Positions 7,541 to 16,050 of a stretch of 34,718 nucleotides of DNA are shown here, piece by piece. Each line of letters opens with the position of its first letter. The first letter of the stretch is position 1. This stretch comes from Clostridiales bacterium (GTDB taxonomy: Bacteria > Bacillota > Clostridia > Oscillospirales > Acutalibacteraceae), in the NCBI GenBank assembly GCA_019419895.1, contig JAHZIE010000004.1, positions 9,245 to 43,962 of the forward strand. Direction: 5' to 3'. The position numbers were made by a program, and so were the translations under genes. Below the pieces are notes generated by a model, which made no database searches, was not told the origin of the DNA, and saw only the letters and a program-made list of their open reading frames with translations.

Positions 7541-8611
7541 ATGCAGGAGATTTTGATTGAACGAACCATGCAGCCAAAACAAAAGCCTGTGGATCAGAGC
7601 AAGCTGGGTTTTGGAAAGATTTTTACCGATCATATGTTTATTATGAACTATGACGAAGGAGAGGGCTGGCATAATCCGCGGATTGTGCCTTATGGACCGA
7701 TTCCCTTGGATCCGGCTGCCATGTGCCTGCATTACGGTCAGGAAGTTTTTGAAGGTATGAAGGCGTATCGCGCTCAGGATGGCCGGGTGCTGCTGTTCCG
7801 TCCTGAAAAGAATATGGCCCGTCTGAACGTTTCCAATGAGCGGCTGTGCATTCCCCAAATTGACGAGGAATTCGCGGTGGAAGCGATTAAAAAGCTTGTT
7901 GACGTTGATAAGGACTGGATCCCGACGGCGGAAGGAACTTCTCTTTATATCCGTCCCTTTATTTTTGCCGTGGATCCGATGGTAGGCGTACATCCTGCCC
8001 ATCACCTGCTGTTTGTGGTTATCCTTTCCCCGGTCGGCGCCTATTATCCCGAGGGCTTAAATCCGGTTAAAATTTATGTGGAAGAGAATTATGTCCGGGC
8101 TGTCCGCGGAGGCATGGGCTTTACCAAGACGGCGGGCAACTACGCCGCTTCCCTGAAGGCGCAGGATGAAGCGGAGAAACAGCATTATACCCAGGTTCTC
8201 TGGCTTGACGGCGTGGAGAGAAAGTATATTGAGGAAGTCGGGACAATGAACGTCTTTTTTGTCATTGGTGACGAAGTGGTCACTCCCGCCCTCCAGGGTT
8301 CCATTCTTTCCGGTATTACGCGCATGTCCAGCATTGAAATCCTCCGCTCCTGGGGATTGAAGGTTTCCGAGCGCCGTCTCTCCATTCAGGAGGTTGCCGA
8401 CGCCGCGGCCAACGGTCAGTTAAAGGAAGCTTTTGGAACGGGAACCGCCGCGGTGATTTCTCCCATTGGCGAGCTCAAATGGGGCAACGATATCATGAAG
8501 ATCAACCATGGGGAGATCGGTCCGATTTCTCAAAGGCTTTATGATACCTTGACGGGCATCCAGTGGGGCAAACTGCCGGATACTATGGGATGGACCGTTG
8601 AAGTGAAATAA
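7541..8611 (+). CDS. ilvE: Branched-chain amino acid aminotransferase
   Basis: 356 residues, the usual length of the larger BCAT type (fold type IV PLP enzyme). K196 in GGMGFTKTAGNYAAS is the PLP-binding lysine; YIEEVGTMNVFFV (about 229-241) carries the conserved Glu and the substrate loop; the GTGTAAVISPIG segment binds the cofactor phosphate. It interconverts Leu, Ile and Val with their 2-oxo acids using glutamate/2-oxoglutarate in the cytoplasm. It has its own promoter and a terminator directly downstream, so it is monocistronic. A GAGGG ribosome site precedes the ATG. Confidence 0.95.
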   Translation: MQEILIERTMQPKQKPVDQSKLGFGKIFTDHMFIMNYDEGEGWHNPRIVPYGPIPLDPAAMCLHYGQEVFEGMKAYRAQDGRVLLFRPEKNMARLNVSNERLCIPQIDEEFAVEAIKKLVDVDKDWIPTAEGTSLYIRPFIFAVDPMVGVHPAHHLLFVVILSPVGAYYPEGLNPVKIYVEENYVRAVRGGMGFTKTAGNYAASLKAQDEAEKQHYTQVLWLDGVERKYIEEVGTMNVFFVIGDEVVTPALQGSILSGITRMSSIEILRSWGLKVSERRLSIQEVADAAANGQLKEAFGTGTAAVISPIGELKWGNDIMKINHGEIGPISQRLYDTLTGIQWGKLPDTMGWTVEVK

Positions 8612-8641
8612 AAAATCGATGGTTTCGATTGAAACCTCCAG

Positions 8642-8679
8642 GACAGCCGCCGCGTATAATTCGCGGCGGCTGTCTTTTT
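8642..8679 (+). terminator. Terminator of ilvE
   Basis: 13-bp perfect GC-rich stem GACAGCCGCCGCG (8642-8654) with 8662-8674, a 7-nt loop and TTTTT. Confidence 0.92.
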
Positions 8680-9013
8680 GTCCTTAAAAGCTTGGAAGGA
8701 CGGAAAAATGTCTCGAAAAGGAAGTTTCTTTGTGGGGAAAAGAGAAAAGCAATCTGCTTGACATCCTCTTTTCACGGCAGATAATTTGATCCGTTCATGA
8801 AATATTATGTTTCTTTTAATGTCCGCTATGAGATTAAATTGTTCCTTTTGCGGAAAGTTATTTCCTTTGATTACAGGCGGAATTTCCGGCTGCGTTTGGG
8901 AAAAGACGTTATGACTTGGCAAAAGGAACGGAATATGGCGGGGAACCCCCTGTTGGAAAACCGGCGTACATCTGCTATAATTAAAGCTTAGAAATCGATA
9001 AGGAGCGCTGAAT
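8680..9013 (+). other. Intergenic region before the pseudouridine synthase gene
   Basis: No gene is apparent. It holds a TTGACA at 8758-8763 with only a poor -10 downstream, and near its right end a good promoter (listed separately). Confidence 0.5.
8953..8981 (+). promoter_or_regulatory. Promoter of the RluA-family gene
   Basis: TTGGAA (8953-8958), 17-nt spacer, TATAAT (8976-8981), about 30 nt before the start codon. Confidence 0.78.
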
Positions 9014-9940
9014 TTGAGGGAATTGACATTTACTGTACCGGACGAGTGGGATGGGGTTATGGCGAAAAGATTTTTAAGAGGGTACTGCAAGGTTTCCTAT
9101 CATTTGCTGGTGAAATTGAAAAGGGTTCCTCAGGGGATCACCATGAACGGAGCGCTTCTTCGGACGATTGACCGGGTAAAGCGGGGGGAAACAGTACGCC
9201 TGTTTCTGCCGGAGGATCAGAATCTTTTGCAGGCGGCGGACATTCCTTTGCGAATCGTATGGGAGGATTCCGATTTGCTGATTCTTGACAAGCCGCCCCA
9301 TCTCCCGGTGCACCCCTCTAGGGGACACGAGAAGGACACGCTGGCCAATGGGGTGGCGGCCTATATGGTCCAAAAGGGAGAGCCCTCTGCTTTTCGGGTG
9401 TTGAATCGTTTAGACCAGGATACCTCCGGCCTGGTGCTCACGGCCAAAAATTCCCATGCCGCGGCCCGTCTGTCCCGGCAGGTGGAAAAAAGATATTTTG
9501 CCGTGATAGAGGGGGTCCTTTCGGGAAGTGGTACCATTGACGCTCCCCTTCGCTGCCGGGAAGGCCACGGTATCCAGCGGGAGATCGGGGAGGGAGGAGA
9601 ACGGGCGGTTACCCATTGGTACGCGGTGGAATCCCGCGGGGGTTATACACTTCTTTGCATCCGTTTGGAGACAGGGCGGACCCATCAGATACGGGCGCAT
9701 TTTTCATGCGGAGGATTCCCTCTGGCGGGGGACGCCATGTATGGAGGAAACCGGGAACAGATAGGCAGGCAGGCCCTTCACTGCGGATATCTGCGGTTTT
9801 GTCATCCGGTTTCGGGAGAGGAGATCCGTCTCGCCTGCCCGTTTCCGGAGGATATGGCGGAAATGCTGAAAAGGCTGGGGTTTTCCGCCGCTGCCAATAG
9901 TTCATGGATTTTCTCCTGGGCGGAGAGGACACGGGGTTAA
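9014..9940 (+). CDS. RluA/RluD-family pseudouridine synthase
   Basis: 308 residues. The N-terminal 60 residues look like an S4 RNA-binding domain (AKRFLRGYCKVSYHLLVKLK ... ITMNG). DLLILDKPPHLPVHPS and NRLDQDTSGLVLTAKN follow; D134 in the latter is the catalytic Asp. The first position of the usual HRLD motif is Asn here. RLETGRTHQIRAHF and PLAGDAMYGG complete the family signatures. It converts uridine to pseudouridine in rRNA or tRNA; the exact target cannot be read from sequence. The TTG start at 9014 is set by AAGGAG at 9000-9005 with 8-nt spacing and agrees with the promoter. Confidence 0.9.
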   Translation: MRELTFTVPDEWDGVMAKRFLRGYCKVSYHLLVKLKRVPQGITMNGALLRTIDRVKRGETVRLFLPEDQNLLQAADIPLRIVWEDSDLLILDKPPHLPVHPSRGHEKDTLANGVAAYMVQKGEPSAFRVLNRLDQDTSGLVLTAKNSHAAARLSRQVEKRYFAVIEGVLSGSGTIDAPLRCREGHGIQREIGEGGERAVTHWYAVESRGGYTLLCIRLETGRTHQIRAHFSCGGFPLAGDAMYGGNREQIGRQALHCGYLRFCHPVSGEEIRLACPFPEDMAEMLKRLGFSAAANSSWIFSWAERTRG

Positions 9941-10023
9941 AGAGCAGCCTCTTGTTATGAGAAAAATTCCAGCGGAGGAAAAATGACTTTTTCCGCTTTG
10001 AAAATGGGGAATATGTGGATCTC

Positions 10024-10053
10024 TTGTCAGGGACCGGCTGAAGGTGGTATAAT
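10024..10053 (+). promoter_or_regulatory. Promoter of the zinc-dependent PLC-like gene
   Basis: TTGTCA (10024-10029), 18-nt spacer, TATAAT (10048-10053). It supports the downstream ATG at 10100 rather than earlier starts. Confidence 0.75.
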
Positions 10054-10099
10054 TAAAATAATTTGCAAAAGGAACAGAAGCTGTAAGGAGGAATGGCGT

Positions 10100-11032
10100 A
10101 TGCCCGCGGCGGTCGCCCATTATTTGCTGGCAAAGGAGCTCCTGCCGGAGCTTTCCGCCTATGGCGGAAAGACTAAAAATGAAAAGGATGCTTTCTTTTG
10201 GGGAGCGCAGGGGCCTGATTTCCTTTTTTGCCACAGGGCTTTGCCCTGGATGAGAGGCAAAAGCTTGAAGGGGTATGGTTCCCAGCTTCACGAGGAGCGT
10301 CCTTCTGTTGTTCTGACGGCTATCGCTCAATTTGTCCACGATCAGTGTACCGCCGCCGTTATATTTTACGCTATGGGATTTTTTGCCCACTATCTTTTTG
10401 ACAGAACGGCCCATCCTTATATCAATTTTTGGGTGGAAAAGAAGAAATCCCAGCTTCCGGAAAGGTATACGGAGGACATGCTCCATAATTTCCTGGAATC
10501 TCAGCTGGATGTGGTAATGGCGCGGCAGATGGAGGGGATAACAGCCGGAGAGCTCGATATTGCGGCAACGGTTCCACAGAATGCCGAAGTACAGGCGATG
10601 ATTGCCCGGCTGTATTCCCTTTTGTGCAGGGATTGCCTTCATCGGAGGGCGGAAGAAAAGGAATTGATGCAGGCGACGGAGGATTGCAGGAAAACTTTCC
10701 GCTTTTTGACAGATCCTTCCGGCTGGAAAAGGACGATGATAGGGGGCGCGGAAAGATTGACAGGACAGGGGATTCCGGTTACCTGTCATATCAGAGGAAA
10801 GGGCGGCGGAGAAGATTACGCCAATCAAAAGGGAGAGCGGTGGTATTATCCCCAAGCTCCTGAGAAAATATCCTCCTTCAGTTTTTTGGATTTGTTTCGT
10901 GAGGCGCGGCGCCAGTTTCTCGCTCTTCTGCCGGAATTCGCGAGACAATGGAAGAGGCCTTCCTTAGAGGGAATGAAAGAACTGACTGGGGATCTTTCCT
11001 TTGAAACGGGGCTCCCGGTGGAAAACGGGTAA
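10100..11032 (+). CDS. Zinc-dependent phospholipase C-like protein
   Basis: 310 residues. Conserved His/Asp positions of the zinc-dependent PLC family (PF00882) are visible: VAHYLLAKELL near the N-terminus, FWGAQGPDFLF, SQLHEE, and GFFAHYLFDRTAHPYINF, a metal-binding helix. No signal peptide is present, unlike secreted clostridial alpha-toxins, so this belongs to the widespread cytoplasmic branch whose substrate is unknown. AAGGAGG at 10085-10091 lies 8 nt before ATG 10100. The C-terminal half is less conserved. Confidence 0.8.
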   Translation: MPAAVAHYLLAKELLPELSAYGGKTKNEKDAFFWGAQGPDFLFCHRALPWMRGKSLKGYGSQLHEERPSVVLTAIAQFVHDQCTAAVIFYAMGFFAHYLFDRTAHPYINFWVEKKKSQLPERYTEDMLHNFLESQLDVVMARQMEGITAGELDIAATVPQNAEVQAMIARLYSLLCRDCLHRRAEEKELMQATEDCRKTFRFLTDPSGWKRTMIGGAERLTGQGIPVTCHIRGKGGGEDYANQKGERWYYPQAPEKISSFSFLDLFREARRQFLALLPEFARQWKRPSLEGMKELTGDLSFETGLPVENG

Positions 11033-11201
11033 AGGCCCCTGTTTAGCTGGTTCCCCATTTGGAACGGAACCTGGCCGCCATCGGAAATCGCGTGAGCGCG
11101 GTTTTGCCAGGGAAACGGGATGCTTAAGTAGGGGCGGGCGCGAGGAGGAAGGTTCCTTGCCGCGTTGCAAGTGATGTAATAAAAAGCCTGGAGGAGATAA
11201 A

Positions 11202-11561
11202 ATGTTAGTATTATGTTATCCAAAATGTACAACCTGTCAAAAGGCGTTAAAGTATTTGACCGATCGCGGTGTGGAATTTGAGGTAAGGGATATCAAACAG
11301 AAAAATCCCACCAAGGAGGAGCTTTCCCGGTGGTTCCGCGGCAGCGGCCTTCCTCTCAAGCGTTTTTTTAATACAAGCGGTCTTCAATATAAGGCCCTGG
11401 GGCTCAAAGATAAGCTGCCCGGTATGACAGAAGAGGAACAGCTTGAACTGTTGGCTACAGACGGGATGCTGGTGAAACGTCCCCTGGTCATTTGTGGCGA
11501 CATGGTGCTGACGGGCTTTAAGGAATCGGAGTGGGAAAAAGCGTTGGAATCCCGGCGGTAA
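11202..11561 (+). CDS. ArsC/Spx/YffB-family thioredoxin-like protein
   Basis: 119 residues starting MLVLCYPKCTTCQKAL. The redox CxxC (C9, C12) lies at the start of the thioredoxin fold. RFFNTSGLQYKALGLKDKL, KRPLV (cis-Pro region) and VLTGFKESEWEKAL are typical of the ArsC-like branch that includes Spx, MgsR and YffB. It could be a thiol reductase or an Spx-like RNA-polymerase-binding regulator; the Spx and ArsC branches cannot be separated confidently by eye. luxS follows 37 nt downstream, probably in the same transcript. Confidence 0.85.
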   Translation: MLVLCYPKCTTCQKALKYLTDRGVEFEVRDIKQKNPTKEELSRWFRGSGLPLKRFFNTSGLQYKALGLKDKLPGMTEEEQLELLATDGMLVKRPLVICGDMVLTGFKESEWEKALESRR

Positions 11562-11598
11562 GGGAAGATGGAAAAGAGAAAAGGGAGGCTCAAGGAAA

Positions 11599-12051
11599 AT
11601 GGAGCGTATTGCGAGCTTTTGCGTTGATCACACCAAGCTGGAAAAAGGGATGTATATTTCTCGAGTGGATGGGGATGTTGTCACTTACGATTTGAGAATG
11701 TGTAAACCCAATTGTCCGCCTTATTTGGATCAGAAGGCGGTTCATACAATGGAACATCTATTTGCCACCTTTGCCAGAAACTCTTTTTTTGCCAATGGCA
11801 TTATTTATTTTGGACCAATGGGCTGCCGGACAGGCTTCTATTTTTTGACACGGGGAATGGAGCATCAGCAGGTGATCGATCTGACCAGGGAAATTATGGA
11901 ACAGATTGCCGGCTTTTCAGGAGAGATACCGGGCGCTTCTGAAGTGGAATGCGGCAACTGGAAAGAACACGATCTGCAAGGCGCGAAGCGGATGGCCAAG
12001 GAGTATGCTGAAGTGATTTCGAATTGGAGCGTTGAAAAATTGAATTATTAA
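11599..12051 (+). CDS. luxS: S-ribosylhomocysteine lyase (LuxS)
   Basis: 150 residues, near the usual length of about 155. HTMEH (H49, H53) and C118 in ECGNWKEHDL are the metal ligands, and C76 in GPMGCRTGFY is the catalytic cysteine. LuxS splits S-ribosylhomocysteine into homocysteine and DPD, the AI-2 precursor, in the activated methyl cycle. The companion pfs gene is not in the window. GGGAGG lies before the ATG. A T-rich tract after the stop may terminate weakly. Confidence 0.96.
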   Translation: MERIASFCVDHTKLEKGMYISRVDGDVVTYDLRMCKPNCPPYLDQKAVHTMEHLFATFARNSFFANGIIYFGPMGCRTGFYFLTRGMEHQQVIDLTREIMEQIAGFSGEIPGASEVECGNWKEHDLQGAKRMAKEYAEVISNWSVEKLNY

Positions 12052-12129
12052 TCTTTTCCTTTTTTTGTATTTTTTGCCAAGGAAAAAGAGAAAGAAAATC
12101 AAATTTAATATAAAATTTACATTCAGGGG

Positions 12130-12158
12130 TTGCATTTGTGACGGGAAGTAGGTATAAT
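12130..12158 (+). promoter_or_regulatory. Promoter of the LysM-G5-M23 peptidase gene
   Basis: TTGCAT (12130-12135), 17-nt spacer, TATAAT (12153-12158), giving a leader of about 120 nt. Confidence 0.72.
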
Positions 12159-12168
12159 AAATACCAGA

Positions 12169-12214
12169 TGTTACAAATTGTAACTCTTTTTCTTTGTTTG
12201 TAACTTTCTGTAAT
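12169..12214 (+). promoter_or_regulatory. Four TGTWAH hexamers, possible WalR-like operator
   Basis: TGTTAC (12169), TGTAAC (12179), TGTAAC (12199) and TGTAAT (12209) all fit TGTWAH and are spaced 10, 20 and 10 nt. The first two overlap the perfect palindrome GTTACAAATTGTAAC (12170-12184). WalR (YycF) of Firmicutes binds paired TGTWAH hexamers, classically with 5 nt between them (4 nt here), and controls cell-wall hydrolase genes; an M23 peptidase follows. The site lies downstream of the predicted transcription start, so it might repress. Confidence 0.4.
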
Positions 12215-12285
12215 AGAAATAGATGTCCGGGAGCATTGCCTGCCGGAGGGTGAAAATGAAATAGAAGGAAGGAGAGGTGGTAATC

Positions 12286-14091
12286 ATGCAGCAGTCTTCC
12301 AAGTTAAGAAAGGGAGAAAAGAGAGAAGAAAGAAAAGAGAGCTTTTCTCAACGTCTGATATTTATGCTGCGCCGACTTCCTGGAATGGCAAAAAAGGGTG
12401 TTTGTTCCTTTTATCGGTTTACCTATCTTGTTGGGATCCAGTCAGTACGAATGCTGAAGCATGGAGGAAGAAGGGTCAAAAAATTCCTGCGGCCTGTAGG
12501 AATTTTATTTCAAAGGTTTTTCTTTTGGGCAGTCGGCAAGCGTCTGCTGCAGGTGAAAAAAGAGTGTGTCAGTATCCGGCGCACCTGCCAAACCTCAAAG
12601 CAGAAGTTCAGAACTGCGAAAAAATATGGCGGAGGCGCCATGTTCAGAGAATTCTTTCGGTTGTCCGGACGCGGTCTTGTCCAGCACAAAAAGGTTTTTT
12701 CCACGATTATCAATATCGCGGCTCCGGTGGCGGCCATATTTGTCCTGGTCTTTACCATTCAGCATTGGACGAGCCAAAAATATGCCCTTGCCTTGGAGTA
12801 TAATGGCGAGACGCTGGGATATGTCAGTGACGAAGGTGTATTTGACGAAGCGACTGATATGGTGAGCGCCCGGATGAGCGGCAGCGACAATGCCCTGGTG
12901 GATACGGCGGTTCCTAAATTTACCCTTTCCGCTGTGGATGATGTAAAATATGTAACAGCGAGCAATGTGTGTGATAAGATTATTACCTCCACCAATGGGG
13001 TTATTGAGGAAGCCACCGGGCTCTATGTGGATGGAGAATATGTGGCCTCGGCCTCCAGCGGTACCGATCTAAAGTTTATGCTCCAGACCATCCTGAAGGA
13101 GTATGCCGTTGAGGAGGAAACAGAGGATGTGGAGTTTACCAAGGATGTGCAGCTGATTGATGGATATTATCCATCGGATAATATCCAGTCGGCGGAAGAT
13201 ATTAAACGGATTCTGACGGGCAAGAGCGAAGTGGAGGAATATTATACCATCCAGGAAGGCGATACGGCTTTTGCGGTCGCGATGGAGCACAATATGTCCT
13301 ATGAGGATTTGGAGAAGCTTAATCCTGACATGAAACCGGAGCTTCTTCAAAATGGGCAGAAGATTAAAATCGCCTCGGCCAAAACTTTTTTGGCGGTTCA
13401 GGTGGTGAAAGAAGTTACCTATACGGAGCCCATCGCTTATGAGACTATCAAAGAGGAGAGCAGTTCTTATACTCAGGGGACGCAGAAAGTTACGGTTCAG
13501 GGCAAAAACGGCGAGAAGCAGGTCACTGATAAGGTGGTCTATGTGGACGGCGTGGAGGTTTCCAGAGAAAATATTTCCGAGACGGTGATAACAGAGCCGG
13601 TTGACAAAAAGATCCTGATAGGGACAAAGAAAAAGGTAACGGCTTCTTATTCCCGCCCGGCAACAGGAGGTTCATCCGGCGGTTCCCAGTCTGTTTCCGG
13701 TTCTACACAGCCGTCAACAGGTTCTTTTATGTTCCCGGTTGCCTTTTCCCAGGGAATCAGCCGCAGGTACGGCTATAGTTACGGTTCCTTCCATGGCGCG
13801 GTTGATTTTATGGCGCCAGCGGGTACGGCGGTTTACGCGGCGGATGCCGGAGTTGTCACCAGCGCCTACTGGGATTCCGGTTATGGCTGGTGTATGGCAA
13901 TCCGGCATGACAATGGAATGGTGACCTTCTATGCCCACTGCAACAGGCTGTATGTCAACGCGGGGGTAAGGGTTTCCAAGGGGCAGACGATCGCTGCTGT
14001 GGGCAGTACAGGAAGCTGGTCTACCGGAAATCATCTCCATTTTGAAGTTCGGGTAAATGGAATCAAAAAGAACCCTCTGAATTATTTATAA
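12286..14091 (+). CDS. Membrane-anchored LysM-G5-M23 murein endopeptidase
   Basis: 601 residues. Residues 1-136 are strikingly basic and lack a signal peptide; a single membrane segment follows at about 137-160, so the remainder is outside the cell. A LysM domain (about 318-363, YYTIQEGDTAF ... LLQNGQKIKI), a G5 domain (about 373-448), a Ser/Gly-rich linker and a C-terminal M23 peptidase come next. M23 zinc ligands are H503 and D507 (FHGAVDFM) and H585 (HLHFEVR), with H551 likely catalytic. It should cleave peptidoglycan cross-bridges. ATG 12286 is chosen over GTG 12277 because the latter is too close to the AAGGAG at 12269. A promoter, WalR-like boxes upstream and a terminator downstream mark it as a single-gene unit. 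Confidence 0.88.
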   Translation: MQQSSKLRKGEKREERKESFSQRLIFMLRRLPGMAKKGVCSFYRFTYLVGIQSVRMLKHGGRRVKKFLRPVGILFQRFFFWAVGKRLLQVKKECVSIRRTCQTSKQKFRTAKKYGGGAMFREFFRLSGRGLVQHKKVFSTIINIAAPVAAIFVLVFTIQHWTSQKYALALEYNGETLGYVSDEGVFDEATDMVSARMSGSDNALVDTAVPKFTLSAVDDVKYVTASNVCDKIITSTNGVIEEATGLYVDGEYVASASSGTDLKFMLQTILKEYAVEEETEDVEFTKDVQLIDGYYPSDNIQSAEDIKRILTGKSEVEEYYTIQEGDTAFAVAMEHNMSYEDLEKLNPDMKPELLQNGQKIKIASAKTFLAVQVVKEVTYTEPIAYETIKEESSSYTQGTQKVTVQGKNGEKQVTDKVVYVDGVEVSRENISETVITEPVDKKILIGTKKKVTASYSRPATGGSSGGSQSVSGSTQPSTGSFMFPVAFSQGISRRYGYSYGSFHGAVDFMAPAGTAVYAADAGVVTSAYWDSGYGWCMAIRHDNGMVTFYAHCNRLYVNAGVRVSKGQTIAAVGSTGSWSTGNHLHFEVRVNGIKKNPLNYL

Positions 14092-14097
14092 GAAATG

Positions 14098-14130
14098 AAA
14101 AAGGACGGATAGAAATATCCGCCCTTTTTT
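14098..14130 (+). terminator. Terminator of the M23 peptidase gene
   Basis: A-rich left arm with CGGATA, a GAAA loop, TATCCG and a CCTTTTTT tail; one A/C mismatch in the stem. Confidence 0.82.
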
Positions 14131-14620
14131 GCCGTCACATGACAAAATATTTAGTTTTACCAGAGACGGGTAAAAAGCATGGAAGGAAAACTATTTTAGA
14201 ATATTGCTGGACAATAAGCAGCAAGGGCTCTAATGCTTCTAACCAAGGGGACGAAAGATTTAGGAGAGCCCGGAAATAGACGCCTCTGACAACTGTGGAA
14301 AGTCACAGTTCTAATGATTGCGGGGAAAGGGATGGAATGCTGTTTTTCAGCACCCTTTTCCAAATTCGGAGAATTCCGACCCTCCTGGGGACCAGGCAAA
14401 CCGTTCGTTTGCTGACGATTATGCTGTCAAGAAATCGCTGTAACATTCCAAATCCCCAGAGAGAAGAAGCCGTGACCAAAACGGGAAAGGAAACTGTTCT
14501 ATGGAAAGAAAAGCCCGGCAGAACTCCCATACTCGGATTTGCCGCATTCTAGGAAATCTTTTGAGCTTTATTTCCTTATCCCCGGTAGAATCGGTGGATG
14601 CTTGAGAACAGCGAACAAGA
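14131..14620. other. Gene-free stretch between convergent units
   Basis: No frame with coding character on either strand. The only structure noted is an AACTGTG/CACAGTT hairpin at 14291-14310. Confidence 0.5.
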
Positions 14621-14654
14621 ACGACCCCCGACGGATATATCCGTCGGGGGTCGT
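14621..14654 (-). terminator. Perfect 34-nt palindrome ending the minus-strand unit
   Basis: The two 17-nt halves are exact reverse complements (core CCCCCGACGGA). It sits 12 nt beyond the stop of the 98-aa gene. The T-tract on the minus strand is weak (TTCTTGTTC). Confidence 0.75.
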
Positions 14655-14666
14655 GCGAAACATTAG

Positions 14667-14963
14667 TTAAGAGAGGGCCCTGGAAAGCCAGGCGTCGGCA
14701 ATGTCCATGGCGGAATAAAGCCCGTTGCGTTCGCTGGATTTTACAATACGCTTTCTCGCCCTGAGATTGGGATTGGTATCCAACAGCTGAATTGTCACTT
14801 TATCCGCGACCTCTAATCCACTTTGTTGCTGAGAGCTTTTTATGTCTATGCGAATGACATATTTATCCATCATGCTGCCATAATAAATTGTATTGCCGCA
14901 ACGCACAAGAGGCTTCCCCTTATAAAGCAAGTATTTCTGCGTGTTTTGTTTTGCTGCATCCAT
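14667..14963 (-). CDS. Small protein of unknown function (98 aa)
   Basis: 98 residues. I do not assign a named family, but the pattern YLLYKGKPLVRCGNTIYYGSMMDKYV, a beta-rich middle and a C-terminal NGLYSAMDIADAWLSRAL helix resembles a small protein seen as a conserved hypothetical in many Clostridia. Of two close in-frame ATGs, the second (14963) is chosen because the first abuts the AGGAGG while the second lies 9 nt after it. It has its own promoter (15004-15032) and a palindromic terminator. There is no signal peptide or membrane segment. It is mostly charged and polar and probably cytosolic. Confidence 0.75.
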   Translation of the reverse strand: MDAAKQNTQKYLLYKGKPLVRCGNTIYYGSMMDKYVIRIDIKSSQQQSGLEVADKVTIQLLDTNPNLRARKRIVKSSERNGLYSAMDIADAWLSRALS

Positions 14964-15003
14964 TTTTTCCATCCTCCTGTTGCAAAGATATTTTTAGATA
15001 TTT

Positions 15004-15032
15004 ATCATACCACAATATGAAGGATATGTAAA
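15004..15032 (-). promoter_or_regulatory. Minus-strand promoter of the 98-aa gene
   Basis: Read on the minus strand: TTTACA (15032-15027), 17-nt spacer, TATGAT (15009-15004). Confidence 0.75.
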
Positions 15033-15114
15033 GCAAATCGGCCGGCTGGACAGCAGAATTAAGACTTTATTCACAAGTTTGCCGGATATTTTGGATAGAA
15101 AAATAAGAAATTTG

Positions 15115-16050
15115 TCATTTTTTATTTAAATCAAGCAATTGGAACAGATCTTGAAAAACCATATCCCGGGAAATCGAGGAGGCACAGCGGATGAAATGGC
15201 GGGAGGTGTCAAAGCTCCAAGTCCCCTGTTCTGTAAGGATGGGACTGTGAATCAGCTCTGTAGAAATGCTGTCTGGGCAGGCCAGACAGGCAACGGCGGA
15301 GATATCCCAGATGACACGGGAGGCTCCGAAGTGATCCTTTCGGCAGCTTTCATACCGGGAGGCGAGAAAATCGCCGATTTCTCCTTTTCCACGGACATGG
15401 GCGTTGATTTCCGGCAGAGTGGTGATCAGGTGGTCAGCAACGCCGAGGCAGGGAATGAGAAGCAGAGGAACTCCGCTGTCAAGCACCACACGGGAGGCGG
15501 CGGGATCCTGCCAAAGGTTAAATTCCCTGGTATCCTTCCAGTAAAGGGCGTGGCCGCCCAGCCATACGATAACAATCTTATTGGCGATATCCGGGGCCAG
15601 CAGCAAAGCCGAGGCAACATTGGTGATAGCTCCGATGGCGGTGACATAGAGGGGAGAATCAGGGGACGCGCTCCGCGCCCGTTCCACCAGATCCAAAGCG
15701 GCGGGACTGGAAACAGGGGTTTGCGCTCCGGAAAGGTAGGAGGAGGAGCCACGGAACACCAAGCCGCCGGGTTCCTGTCCCAGCCTTTTCAGGATTTGAA
15801 TAAGCTCCTCATAGCTTTTTTCCATTCCGTCGGCGGGACCGGAAGAGTTTGAGTTGAAGAAAGGGGCGGCATACAGGGCTTCCAGAGAGATTCTATCCTT
15901 GGCGAGAAGGGCGTAAGCAACAGCGAACTGATCGTCAATTTCATTGAAGGCGTCGGTATCCAGTACCATGCGGATTTTCTTGTCCCTTTTTTGGGGTGGG
16001 GGGAGCATATGGATTCGCTGTTCTTCTGTGATAGTGGTCAGCAGATTCAT
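15115..16050 (-). CDS. Inosine/uridine-type nucleoside hydrolase
   Basis: 311 residues. VLDTDAFNEIDDQFAVAYAL (residues 29-48) is the Asp cluster (DTD...DD) that binds Ca2+ in nucleoside hydrolases (PF01156); VTAIGAITNVASALL, WLGGHALYW and EFNLWQDPAASRVVLDSGVPL follow the family order. It hydrolyses the N-glycosidic bond of nucleosides, releasing base and ribose for salvage; substrate range is not readable. AGGAGGAAG lies 5-10 nt before the ATG on the minus strand. It has no signal peptide. It lies directly upstream of the 98-aa gene, but that gene has its own promoter. Confidence 0.87.
   Translation of the reverse strand: MNLLTTITEEQRIHMLPPPQKRDKKIRMVLDTDAFNEIDDQFAVAYALLAKDRISLEALYAAPFFNSNSSGPADGMEKSYEELIQILKRLGQEPGGLVFRGSSSYLSGAQTPVSSPAALDLVERARSASPDSPLYVTAIGAITNVASALLLAPDIANKIVIVWLGGHALYWKDTREFNLWQDPAASRVVLDSGVPLLLIPCLGVADHLITTLPEINAHVRGKGEIGDFLASRYESCRKDHFGASRVIWDISAVACLACPDSISTELIHSPILTEQGTWSFDTSRHFIRCASSISRDMVFQDLFQLLDLNKK

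Noticed and set aside
9902..10948. 348-codon minus-strand frame over the PLC-like gene
   Set aside because: Antisense to a gene with zinc-PLC motifs and a good promoter; no family signal.
11033..11201. Promoter directly before the ArsC/Spx-like gene
   Set aside because: The best match (TTGCCG, 17 nt, TAAAAA) would place the start site inside the ribosome binding site.
15139..15852. 237-codon plus-strand frame opposite the nucleoside hydrolase
   Set aside because: Fully antisense to a gene with clear motifs, with low-complexity Gly-rich translation and no ribosome site.
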